12,560 nt of DNA, from assembly GCA_001817615.1 (NCBI GenBank), contig MHIR01000069.1, positions 1-12,560 on the forward strand. Reading direction: 5' to 3'. The notes under the pieces are model-generated. The model saw only the letters and a list, made by a program, of their open reading frames with translations, had not been told where the DNA came from and ran no database searches. Positions 1 through 4,755 of the stretch are shown one piece after another. Positions within the stretch are counted from its first letter, which is position 1; every line of letters starts with the position of its first letter. A program made the translations under genes and the position numbers. Source of the stretch: Candidatus Buchananbacteria bacterium RIFCSPLOWO2_02_FULL_46_11b. GTDB taxonomy: Bacteria > Patescibacteriota > Patescibacteriia > Buchananbacterales > UBA6539.

Positions 1-149
1 AACTTATTAATCATGGTTTTGAAAGTTTAACCGGTAAGGATGGAAAGTGGATTCAAGCCAGGACAAAAGGACCTGGCCATGGATCGAAAAGCCGTGCTTT
101 TTATGCCAGAACTGGTCTTGTTAAAAAGATTTTTGAAATAGCAAATTAA
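1..149 (+). CDS. 3' end of an unrecognised basic protein (partial)
   Basis: An open frame enters from the left edge (first full codon at base 3) and ends at TAA 147-149, giving the last 48 residues of a protein whose start lies outside the window. The visible tail is basic and glycine-rich, with GPGHGSKSRAF at about residues 23-33 followed by a short helix-like end, LVKKIFEIAN. I do not recognise the family. The base composition is as AT-rich as the downstream HEPN-like gene, which begins 47 bases later on the same strand, so the two may form one acquired unit. Partner or toxin/antitoxin roles cannot be assigned from a tail alone. That this frame is coding rests on its uninterrupted run to the edge, sensible residue composition and clean stop. 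Confidence 0.5.
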   Translation, partial: LINHGFESLTGKDGKWIQARTKGPGHGSKSRAFYARTGLVKKIFEIAN

Positions 150-160
150 TTTTTTAAAAT
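133..160 (+). promoter_or_regulatory. Possible promoter of the HEPN-like gene
   Basis: TTGAAA (133-138) is followed after 16 bases by TAAAAT (155-160), a reasonable sigma-70-type pair. It overlaps the end of the preceding gene. It predicts a transcript start near base 167, downstream of the TTG codon at 164, which favours the ATG at 197 as the true start. The sequence is AT-rich, so chance matches are easy and confidence is limited. Confidence 0.35.
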
Positions 161-196
161 AATTTGTTAAACCACCTAAATTTGCAGAAAGCGAAA

Positions 197-1018
197 ATGA
201 AATATCAAAATTCTTGGAAGAAATTTTGGCAAGAAAAAAATAAATTAGTGAATAAAAAAAATGAGCTAGATAAACTTGATTGGAGAATATATCAAGCGGA
301 AATAGTCCCTAAAAATCTTTTTCCAGAAGAAGATAAAAGTGCTCAAGGCGAAGAAATAGTAACGGTAGCTGGGTTTAGTTATATAGGGTCAAAGTTTGAA
401 AAATTTGTTATTGGTTTTACGATTCCAAGTATAACTGCCATGATGTTAAATATATCCCATCAATCATGGCTGGAGGCTGAAAATATTTTAGAACGGCATA
501 AGCCCTTTAAACGTGGTACAAATACTGCATTATATATTCCGGAGGAAAAATTTAAAGATTTTTTTAATTCAATGGAAAAAAGAATGCAGAGTTATATTTT
601 TGCTTGTTCTGCGATTGAACATTTTGCAAATATGTCGATCCCAGCTGATTATGAATATTTAAAAACAAATAAAGCAGGTGAGGGTTTTAAGGTTTATAAA
701 AAAGTTGATATTGAGAGATACATTAGTTTAGATAAAAAATTATCTATTATTTTACCCTTGATATATAAGATAGAAAGTTTTGTTTCTGAGCCATTATGGC
801 AGGAATATCTTCAACTTAAGAATGTTAGAGATAGTTTAATTCATTTTAAATCTAAAGATTTTCAGCCAGATGGTTGGCCAAAAGTCAAATCCGTATGGAA
901 CGATTTAGTGTTTGCTGTTAAAAGAAATAATCCGGCAATAATAAGTAAAAAAATCATCGGTTATTACCTGACAAATTCTAAGAATATTCCGCGTTGGTTT
1001 ACAAAATGTCATTTTTAA
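197..1018 (+). CDS. HEPN-like domain protein (putative RNase or nucleotide-binding)
   Basis: This encodes a 273-residue soluble protein if ATG 197 is used. The frame stays open to TTG 164 (284 residues), but a possible promoter would start the transcript near 167, so ATG is preferred. In the second half, FACSAIEHFANMSIP (about residues 136-149) is followed by a helical stretch, and then LKNVRDSLIHFKSKDF contains R211-D-S-L-I-H216. This is the Rx4-6H signature of HEPN domains, with the usual polar residue after Arg. HEPN proteins are often metal-independent RNases in toxin-antitoxin, Abi and CRISPR-associated systems, but some only bind RNA or nucleotides. The N-terminal 120 residues are not recognised. 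No MNT-type nucleotidyltransferase antitoxin is seen next to it. The gene is far more AT-rich than its right-hand neighbours, which suggests horizontal acquisition. The HEPN call rests on motif and helical context, not on a profile match. Confidence 0.65.
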   Translation: MKYQNSWKKFWQEKNKLVNKKNELDKLDWRIYQAEIVPKNLFPEEDKSAQGEEIVTVAGFSYIGSKFEKFVIGFTIPSITAMMLNISHQSWLEAENILERHKPFKRGTNTALYIPEEKFKDFFNSMEKRMQSYIFACSAIEHFANMSIPADYEYLKTNKAGEGFKVYKKVDIERYISLDKKLSIILPLIYKIESFVSEPLWQEYLQLKNVRDSLIHFKSKDFQPDGWPKVKSVWNDLVFAVKRNNPAIISKKIIGYYLTNSKNIPRWFTKCHF

Positions 1019-1085
1019 AGTAACCCACATGTAATAAAATCCATTTTTTAAAATACCTTATTAAACCTCTAACCCAAAAAAAATT

Positions 1086-1574
1086 ATGCAAAATTCTAAT
1101 CAAGACGACAGGCGCCCTCAAAAGTACCAGGCCGTCTGCAGCGATTGCGGGAAAACTTGCGAAGTCCCGTTCAAACCGACCGGCGACCGGCCGATTTATT
1201 GTCAGGCCTGCTTTGAGAAGCGCGGCAAAATCGGCGGCGGCCGGGAAGACAAGAAAATGTATCAGGCCGTCTGCGCCAAATGCGGCAAAAAATGCGAAGT
1301 CCCGTTTCGGCCCAGCGGCGATAAGCCGGTTTATTGCAATGATTGCTTCGGCAAGCACGGCAACGCTCCGGCCAGAGAGAAGAACGCCGCGCCGGGCGGG
1401 AATCAGTTTGAAATCATCAATTCCAAGCTGGACCGGATTTTAGCGGCCTTGAATCAAGGCGGTTCGGTTTCGGCCGCGCCTAAGATTGCCGCGGCGGCCG
1501 AAAAAGTCAAGGGCAATCCGGTTAAGGCAAAGGCCGCGGTTAAAAAATCAGCTGTAAAAAAGAAGAAAAAATAA
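1086..1574 (+). CDS. Double CxxC-x17-CxxC zinc-ribbon protein with basic tail
   Basis: The 162-residue protein has two near-identical zinc ribbons. The first has Cys18/21 and 39/42, the second Cys63/66 and 84/87. In each copy exactly 17 residues separate the CxxC pairs and read G-K-x-C-E-V-P-F-x-P-[ST]-G-D-[RK]-P-[IV]-Y, matching the 'CxxC-x17-CxxC' domain family. An additional Cys (25, 70) sits inside each copy. Residues 105-122 form a short helix (EIINSKLDRILAAL), and the last 40 residues are Ala/Lys-rich, ending in a run of lysines. The layout suggests a nucleic-acid- or ribosome-associated accessory protein; this is inferred from charge and zinc ribbons, as the family's role is unknown. 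ATG 1086 lies in an A-rich context (AAAAAAAATTATG) without Shine-Dalgarno. The gene marks a sharp rise in GC from the preceding HEPN-like gene. A 119-residue frame on the opposite strand is only its shadow. Confidence 0.85.
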   Translation: MQNSNQDDRRPQKYQAVCSDCGKTCEVPFKPTGDRPIYCQACFEKRGKIGGGREDKKMYQAVCAKCGKKCEVPFRPSGDKPVYCNDCFGKHGNAPAREKNAAPGGNQFEIINSKLDRILAALNQGGSVSAAPKIAAAAEKVKGNPVKAKAAVKKSAVKKKKK

Positions 1575-1597
1575 AATATTAAATAACGAAAAAAACC

Positions 1598-1954
1598 ATG
1601 ATTAAAAAATCATCTTTATTAATCATCGCGCTGCTGCTCTTGGCGGTTGGCGCCGGCTGCGCCCGGCCGGCCTCAGCGCCGGCGCCGAAATCAGACGCGG
1701 CGGCGGCAAGCGGCGGGGCGGTTGCCATTAAAGATTTTGCCTTTTTGCCGCCGGCGCTAACGGTTAAAACCGGCGCTACGGTTGTCTGGACCAACGGCGA
1801 TTCGGCCTGGCATACGGTCAAATCGTCATTATTTGAGTCGCCGCGGCTGGCAAAAGGGCAGTCGTTCCAGTATATCTTTAATCAGGCCGGAACTTATAAT
1901 TATATCTGCGGCCTCCACCCGTCAATGAGCGGCCAAATAATTGTTCAGCCATGA
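1598..1954 (+). CDS. Cupredoxin-domain lipoprotein (plastocyanin-like)
   Basis: This is a 118-residue exported copper protein. Residues 1-20 form a signal peptide (MIKK, then a hydrophobic stretch) ending in GAG-C21, a plausible lipobox that would anchor Cys21 to lipid outside the membrane. An Ala/Pro linker (22-40) leads to a single cupredoxin fold. The type 1 copper ligands are visible as His72 (AWHTV), then Cys104, His107 and Met110 in YICGLHPSM. The full ligand set implies a working electron-transfer or copper-binding site, and the length fits a minimal one-domain cupredoxin. The stop overlaps the next gene's ATG by 4 bases, so the two are probably translated together. The redox partner is unknown; copper storage or resistance is an alternative. 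No Shine-Dalgarno is seen before ATG 1598 (context GAAAAAAACC). Confidence 0.9.
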   Translation: MIKKSSLLIIALLLLAVGAGCARPASAPAPKSDAAAASGGAVAIKDFAFLPPALTVKTGATVVWTNGDSAWHTVKSSLFESPRLAKGQSFQYIFNQAGTYNYICGLHPSMSGQIIVQP

Positions 1955-2322
1955 AAAATATCTCGGTCAAAAAAATAATACTAGATTTTTTGCTGACGCT
2001 CGGCATCATCTTGATTTTCGGGCTGATTGATTATTTCAGCCATCAGCTAAGCGCCGAATATGCCGTGCCGCCGCGCTATTTTCCCAATAAAATAATTTTT
2101 GGCACGATTATCGGCGCCATATCGTTTTGGCTGCTGGCAGGCGTCAAAAGACCATGGCTCAAAGCCTTGATTTTTTCCGTAATTATTGCCGCGCTTCTGC
2201 AGATTCGCTATTTTTTTGAAGGCTATCCCCTGGATTTTGTTATTTTGTTTTTGTTTATTCATTTTGTGATTTTATGGCTGGTTTCTTGGGGCGCGTTTAA
2301 ATTTTTAAAATTAAATGATTGA
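1951..2322 (+). CDS. Small four-helix membrane protein
   Basis: The 123-residue protein is strongly hydrophobic, with four predicted membrane segments at about residues 8-28, 46-64, 69-88 and 94-113, and a short basic N-terminus (MKNISVKK) suggesting a cytoplasmic start. I see no catalytic motif and do not recognise the family. Its ATG overlaps the stop of the cupredoxin gene (ATGA at 1951-1954), so translational coupling and a functional link with that lipoprotein are likely. It might be a membrane partner or a cupredoxin-linked electron-transfer component, but no heme- or metal-binding His/Cys pattern supports a redox role. The hydropathy pattern is clear; the function is open. Confidence 0.75.
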   Translation: MKNISVKKIILDFLLTLGIILIFGLIDYFSHQLSAEYAVPPRYFPNKIIFGTIIGAISFWLLAGVKRPWLKALIFSVIIAALLQIRYFFEGYPLDFVILFLFIHFVILWLVSWGAFKFLKLND

Positions 2323-2352
2323 TAAAGGCGTGGAAATAAAAAGACATAAATT

Positions 2353-2856
2353 ATGAGATTTTCCGAATACAATCCCATTCCTCAAGAAGAATCGGCCGAG
2401 GCGGCGCCGTACGATTATATTGCCGAGCGGCTTAAGGGGATGAAAAAAGGCGGCTATTTGCCGGAGGCGATTGAAAAGACCCGGCTTTATGAAGAGAAAA
2501 AACAGCAGCAAAGGGAAAACCGGTTAAAAAGAATCATCGCCCTGCTCGAGGCGGGCGCGAAGAAAGACTTGGCCGCCGAAGGGGGAAATTTCCGTTTCGG
2601 CTTTGAGCAGATAAACGAGCACACAAACCGGGCGATATCCGGCGAACCGATGCCGCTTGCCGATAATTTTTTGCCGGGGTACGCGATTTTTCTGGAGGAT
2701 AAATCTAATCCGCGAAATTCTTTGGTCGTAATGGAACTGCTGCGGCCGGATATTGACCGGAAGGTTAAAATTGAAGATCTTGATTCCGAATACCGAATTT
2801 CGAGTTTTGCCGAGGATATCGGGGAAGCCGTTAAGCAATTAAAAGAACAGGGGTAA
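2353..2856 (+). CDS. Hypothetical charged cytoplasmic protein
   Basis: A 167-residue soluble protein of unrecognised family. Residues 20-72 are rich in Glu, Lys, Arg and Gln and look helical, possibly a short coiled coil. Residues 78-135 look more globular, mixing hydrophobic strands (GYAIFLEDK, SLVVMELLRPDI) with charged turns. The C-terminus (150-165) is another amphipathic helix. There is no signal peptide, membrane segment or Cys cluster. The gene starts 30 bases after the membrane-protein gene, in an A-rich context (AAATTATG) without Shine-Dalgarno, and is followed 31 bases later by an intrinsic terminator, so it is probably the last gene of the unit beginning near 1086. Codon composition matches its neighbours. 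Confidence 0.75.
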   Translation: MRFSEYNPIPQEESAEAAPYDYIAERLKGMKKGGYLPEAIEKTRLYEEKKQQQRENRLKRIIALLEAGAKKDLAAEGGNFRFGFEQINEHTNRAISGEPMPLADNFLPGYAIFLEDKSNPRNSLVVMELLRPDIDRKVKIEDLDSEYRISSFAEDIGEAVKQLKEQG

Positions 2857-2887
2857 AGTCAGGGTTATAAATATACAGCCTATAATG

Positions 2888-2921
2888 AAAATCGGCCGTC
2901 GTTTGCGTGGCCGGTTTTTTT
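2888..2921 (+). terminator. Intrinsic terminator after the 1086-2856 genes
   Basis: AAAATCGGCC (2888-2897) pairs with GGCCGGTTTT (2909-2918), with one G-U wobble and an 11-base loop, and runs into a T tract (2915-2921). It sits 31 bases past the stop at 2856, consistent with ending that transcription unit. Confidence 0.75.
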
Positions 2922-2945
2922 AATAACTGTTTAAGGTTTGAATTT

Positions 2946-2979
2946 AAAAACTTACACTTAAAAACTTAAAAACTTAAAT
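2946..2979 (+). repeat. Short tandem AAAACTTA repeats upstream of a promoter
   Basis: Three copies of AAAACTTA plus a degenerate one (CACTTA) run directly into the TTGACA box at 2979. The tract is A/T-rich and could act as an UP-like element that strengthens the promoter, or be simple slippage-prone repeat DNA. Function is inferred from position only. Confidence 0.6.
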
Positions 2980-3007
2980 TGACAAAGCGGCTGTATTCTG
3001 CTAACAT
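2979..3007 (+). promoter_or_regulatory. Sigma-70-type promoter for the 3048-3572 gene
   Basis: A perfect -35 box TTGACA (2979-2984) is followed after 17 bases by TAACAT (3002-3007, 4 of 6 to consensus). The start site would fall near 3014, giving a leader of about 34 bases with a strong Shine-Dalgarno (AAGGAG, 3035-3040) 7 bases before ATG 3048. This is one of the clearest promoters in the window. Confidence 0.7.
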
Positions 3008-3047
3008 TACCGCAAATGTGGTTCATTAACCGTTAAGGAGAAAAAAC

Positions 3048-3572
3048 ATGCCAGATTTGAAAATCAATGATATTGTAACTGTTGTTAACCCTGAATGGCG
3101 ATTCACCGGCAAGCAAGGCCAAGTAGTGGAGATTGTTGAGGACGGCAACGAAGACGGGCCGATCGGCGTTCGTTTTCCCGAATACTATTCGCATCTTTTT
3201 GCCTATCCGGATAAACCGGATACGATCGTCCGCTTTCAAATAAGCGACTTGAAAAGAAATACAAGAGACGATCCGCAGGACATTAATTTACGTCAGCTAG
3301 GCGGCATCTTATTCGGTTCAAGCATGTGGCATACAATATACTGCCTTGGAAAACCGCTTATGATCGGCTTTACAGACTGCATGCACGAAGGATGTTCCGA
3401 AAAAGCGCTTGTCAGAATAATGGTAAATTGTTTTGGCACAGTATGTGAAGCCGATGTCTGTAAAGAACATTTTGAATATCACGGCAGAAATTGTGACGGC
3501 TTTCCTTTTAAAAAGCAAGCCGGAAGCAGCACTGCGGATACAAGCAAACTGGTTGATGCCATTATGAGCTGA
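3048..3572 (+). CDS. KOW/SH3-like plus Cys/His-rich domain protein, unknown function
   Basis: The 174-residue protein has two visible parts. Residues 5-68 resemble a small KOW/SH3-like beta barrel: LKINDIVTVVNP, then FTGKQGQVVEIVEDG and IGVRFPE, with the usual 'G-x-x-G-x-V-x-x-I' turn. Residues 99-149 are rich in Cys and His. C111-x4-C116 and C138-x2-H141 could make one zinc site, as in ribbons ending in CxxH, with C128, C133, H145 and C149 as further possible ligands. The C-terminal 20 residues are Ser/Ala/Thr-rich and probably disordered. A nucleic-acid- or ribosome-linked role is conceivable but not shown; I do not recognise the family. It stands alone with its own promoter, an AAGGAG Shine-Dalgarno 7 bases before ATG 3048, and its own terminator. 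A canonical Shine-Dalgarno is unusual in this window, suggesting high or differently controlled expression. Confidence 0.8.
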   Translation: MPDLKINDIVTVVNPEWRFTGKQGQVVEIVEDGNEDGPIGVRFPEYYSHLFAYPDKPDTIVRFQISDLKRNTRDDPQDINLRQLGGILFGSSMWHTIYCLGKPLMIGFTDCMHEGCSEKALVRIMVNCFGTVCEADVCKEHFEYHGRNCDGFPFKKQAGSSTADTSKLVDAIMS

Positions 3573-3606
3573 TTTGTCCTTTTAAGCGGATGAATTAGTA
3601 AGAGCC

Positions 3607-3651
3607 AAGAGGAAGATTTGCGCGATTATCCGTGAGTCATCCTCTTTTTTT
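3607..3651 (+). terminator. Probable intrinsic terminator after the 3048-3572 gene
   Basis: AAGAGGA (3607-3613) pairs with TCCTCTT (3640-3646), followed by a T run to 3651. The loop is long (26 bases) but can pair further inside after an A-A mismatch. It lies 34 bases after the stop. Confidence 0.55.
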
Positions 3652-3785
3652 AGGCCGGTAGGTTGGTAGGCCGGTAGGAGGTAGAATTAAATCCAACGGC
3701 CGTTATTTTTTTGGTATCATTTTTTATTGCCTATTATTTTACTCTAAACAAAATCAAATAGCCCTACTAACCTGCCACCCAACCT
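3651..3785. repeat. Imperfect inverted repeat with TAGGCCGGTAGG duplications
   Basis: TAGGCCGGTAGG occurs twice, at 3651-3662 and 3667-3678. The sequence 3763-3785 (CCTACTAACC...CCAACCT) is an imperfect reverse complement of the left block 3660-3678, so the region can fold on itself over about 125 bases. Between the arms lies a 10-base palindrome AACGGCCGTT (3695-3704) followed by a T-rich stretch. No gene is visible here. It resembles the other inverted repeats in the gaps of this window in style but not in sequence. Confidence 0.5.
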
Positions 3786-3811
3786 AAAAAAAGACCGCCA
3801 AAAAGACGGTC
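3786..3811 (-). terminator. Intrinsic terminator of the 53-residue peptide gene
   Basis: Read on the minus strand, GACCG (complement of 3807-3811) pairs with CGGTC (complement of 3793-3797) and is followed by seven T residues (complement of 3786-3792). It lies 25 bases after the stop at 3837, completing a full minus-strand transcription unit. Confidence 0.7.
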
Positions 3812-3836
3812 AAGGGGTTTTAGACTAAGGTAGATT

Positions 3837-3998
3837 CTACGGACAATCGCATTGATTTTTGTCCGCCGTAAGCTGTGAAACCAAGGGCGCGATGGTTATG
3901 GCCGACTGGATGATGGCCGTCATTAGTTCGGCTTTCACCGGATCGGTTTCCTGGGCCAGAGCTACCCGATTTTGTCCGCTGACTAAACGAATGTGCAT
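3837..3998 (-). CDS. 53-residue small peptide, unknown function
   Basis: The minus-strand frame can be read from 4037, but the start is taken as ATG 3998-3996 because a near-perfect Shine-Dalgarno (AAGGAGGG, complement of 4006-4013) lies 7 bases before it. The product begins MHIRLVSGQNRVALAQ, has an amphipathic to hydrophobic middle (about residues 20-41, including AIIQSAITIAPLVSQL) and ends KNQCDCP with two cysteines. The hydrophobic stretch is marginal for a membrane helix, so it could be a membrane-active or secreted peptide, a small toxin, or a soluble helical partner. I do not recognise it, and no modifying enzyme or transporter is beside it to support a RiPP reading. A strong promoter, ideal Shine-Dalgarno and intrinsic terminator surround it, making it a convincing, probably well-expressed gene despite its size. 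The 63-residue frame on the plus strand (3859-4050) is its shadow. Confidence 0.75.
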   Translation of the reverse strand: MHIRLVSGQNRVALAQETDPVKAELMTAIIQSAITIAPLVSQLTADKNQCDCP

Positions 3999-4005
3999 GG
4001 CTTTT

Positions 4006-4013
4006 CCCTCCTT
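4006..4013 (-). promoter_or_regulatory. Strong Shine-Dalgarno of the 53-residue peptide gene
   Basis: On the minus strand this reads AAGGAGGG, spaced 7 bases from ATG 3998. It decides the start of the small gene and, with AAGGAG at 3035-3040, is one of only two canonical Shine-Dalgarno sites I see in the window. Confidence 0.8.
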
Positions 4014-4043
4014 TATTTTTATTTTTCGGTTTTCCATACCGCC

Positions 4044-4072
4044 ATTGTAGGCTTAAATCATAAAAAAATCAA
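4044..4072 (-). promoter_or_regulatory. Promoter of the 53-residue peptide gene
   Basis: On the minus strand, TTGATT (complement of 4067-4072) is followed after exactly 17 bases by TACAAT (complement of 4044-4049). The start site would be near 4037, with a leader of about 38 bases. It is divergent from the HU promoter at 4124-4152, so the two may share control. Confidence 0.75.
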
Positions 4073-4123
4073 GTGATTTTTAACATCATAAAAATAAAAT
4101 CCTTGATTTTATTGGTTAAAAAC

Positions 4124-4152
4124 TTTACAACTTTTAAAAATAGGCGTAAAAT
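4124..4152 (+). promoter_or_regulatory. Promoter of the HU gene
   Basis: TTTACA (4124-4129, 5 of 6) and TAAAAT (4147-4152, 5 of 6) are spaced by 17 bases. Transcription from about 4159 would produce a leader of roughly 190 nt before ATG 4352. An overlapping weaker pair, TTGATT with TACAAC, starts about 20 bases earlier. Confidence 0.6.
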
Positions 4153-4167
4153 AAAGGCATTACCTAT

Positions 4168-4176
4168 TTATCCACA
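4168..4176 (+). other. Single DnaA-box-like site
   Basis: TTATCCACA is identical to the consensus DnaA box and lies just downstream of the predicted HU transcript start. It is isolated: I see no other copy in the region. In 12.5 kb, one perfect match on either strand is expected by chance at roughly one time in ten, so it may mean nothing. If real, it could put the HU promoter under DnaA control. Confidence 0.2.
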
Positions 4177-4192
4177 GCTGGCTTCGGCCAGC
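4177..4192 (+). other. UUCG-tetraloop hairpin in the HU leader
   Basis: GCTGGC (4177-4182), loop TTCG, GCCAGC (4187-4192). A perfect 6-bp GC-rich stem with the extra-stable C(UUCG)G loop, close to the expected 5' end of the HU transcript. No T run follows, so it is not an intrinsic terminator; stabilising the RNA 5' end or nucleating a larger fold are possible roles. Confidence 0.65.
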
Positions 4193-4239
4193 CGCGGTTC
4201 TCAAGCGAGGTTTGTAAAAAATTAATTAATAATAAATAA

Positions 4240-4339
4240 ACCCCGTTAAATAGGCGTGTCTTATGTTGGCGGCGTTAAAATTGCCATTTTATGGCTTATT
4301 TTACGCCCCGACTTCGCCAATAGCTTTATTTAACGGGGT
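4240..4339 (+). repeat. 100-bp imperfect inverted repeat upstream of HU
   Basis: The ends are perfect 13-base inverted repeats: ACCCCGTTAAATA (4240-4252) and its complement (4327-4339). Inside, GGCG 4253-4256 can pair with CGCC 4315-4318. A further nested hairpin spans 4271-4307 (GGCG-T-AAAA ... GCCAT-TTT-ATGGC ... TTTTA-CGCC). The right arm carries the only G-run (4335-4338) near the HU start, 13 bases before ATG 4352. The element could be a structured leader controlling HU translation, or a MITE-like relic inserted upstream. I cannot tell which without genome-wide copies. Confidence 0.65.
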
Positions 4340-4351
4340 AAACACAAAATT

Positions 4352-4636
4352 ATGGCAAAAATGACCAAGTCGCAGACGATTGCCTCCTTGGCGGAATCCG
4401 CTGAGTTGAGCAAAAAAGACGTCGCCAATCTCTTGGACAAAATGGTGGAATTGGCCTACAAAGAGGTCAAAGGGAGCAGCGGCCAGTTTGTCGTGCCGGG
4501 AATCGGGAAATTAGTCAAAGTCAACCGCAAAGCCAGGATGGGCCGCAATCCGGCCACCGGCCAAGAGATCAAGATTCCGGCTAAAACCGTGGTCAAATTC
4601 CGCGTTGCCAAAGCCGCCAAAGAAGCAGTCTTATAA
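4352..4636 (+). CDS. HU/IHF-family DNA-binding protein
   Basis: The 94-residue protein has the usual HU length and layout: two N-terminal helices (TKSQTIASLAESAELSKK to about residue 40), then the saddle and DNA-binding arm with the family signature GRNPATGQEIKIPA (64-77), and a C-terminal helix (FRVAKAAKEAVL). HU dimers bend and compact DNA and act in nucleoid structure, replication, recombination and transcription. ATG 4352 is used; ATG 4361 (residue 4) is possible. No Shine-Dalgarno lies at normal distance. The transcript probably starts near 4159 and carries a long structured leader with a UUCG hairpin and a 100-bp inverted repeat ending 12 bases before the start, so post-transcriptional control is plausible. 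A strong terminator follows. Divergent from the 53-residue peptide gene. The family call is secure; HU versus IHF-like cannot be settled by eye. Confidence 0.95.
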   Translation: MAKMTKSQTIASLAESAELSKKDVANLLDKMVELAYKEVKGSSGQFVVPGIGKLVKVNRKARMGRNPATGQEIKIPAKTVVKFRVAKAAKEAVL

Positions 4637-4638
4637 TC

Positions 4639-4657
4639 TTAAAACTGCCAGTTTTAA
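4639..4657 (+). other. Palindromic hairpin before the HU terminator
   Basis: TTAAAACT, loop GCC, AGTTTTAA: a perfect 8-bp stem directly after the HU stop and just before the main terminator. It may protect the mRNA 3' end or act as part of a double terminator, and its flanking A and T runs let it work weakly in either direction. Confidence 0.5.
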
Positions 4658-4658
4658 A

Positions 4659-4685
4659 AGCCTGCCCCTTCGGCGGGCTTTTTTT
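4659..4685 (+). terminator. Intrinsic terminator of the HU gene
   Basis: AGCCTGCC (4659-4666) pairs with GGCGGGCT (4672-4679) with one G-U wobble, loop CCTTC, followed by seven T residues (4679-4685). A textbook rho-independent terminator 22 bases after the HU stop. Confidence 0.88.
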
Positions 4686-4735
4686 ATGGTTTTGGCGGCC
4701 GGTTAAGCCGCGGGTTTTCATTAAACAAGAATTTT

Positions 4736-4744
4736 TGCTATAAT
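4736..4744 (+). promoter_or_regulatory. Extended -10 promoter for the glycosylation genes
   Basis: TGCTATAAT combines the TGn extension with a perfect TATAAT (4739-4744). No good -35 is seen at the right distance (TTTCAT at 4716), as is common for extended -10 promoters. The transcript would begin near 4751, only about 5 bases before ATG 4756, or 47 before ATG 4798. Confidence 0.55.
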
Positions 4745-4755
4745 TAATCCGGGTA

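Noticed and set aside
999..1358. 119-residue minus-strand frame
   Set aside because: It lies opposite the zinc-ribbon gene, is Ala/Phe-rich with no motif, and mirrors the repeats of the real gene.
3651..3785. CRISPR array from the repeated TAGGCCGGTAGG
   Set aside because: Only two 12-base copies four bases apart, with no spacers of regular size and no cas genes.
3837..3998. RiPP precursor cluster around the CDCP peptide
   Set aside because: No maturation enzyme, protease or exporter is present nearby; two cysteines alone are not enough.
3859..4050. 63-residue plus-strand frame
   Set aside because: It is the reverse of the 53-residue peptide gene, has no Shine-Dalgarno, and the minus strand has promoter, Shine-Dalgarno and terminator.
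4168..4176. Replication origin suggested by a perfect DnaA box and AT-rich DNA
   Set aside because: Only one box is visible, with no cluster and no dnaA or dnaN nearby; one chance match in a window this size is not surprising.
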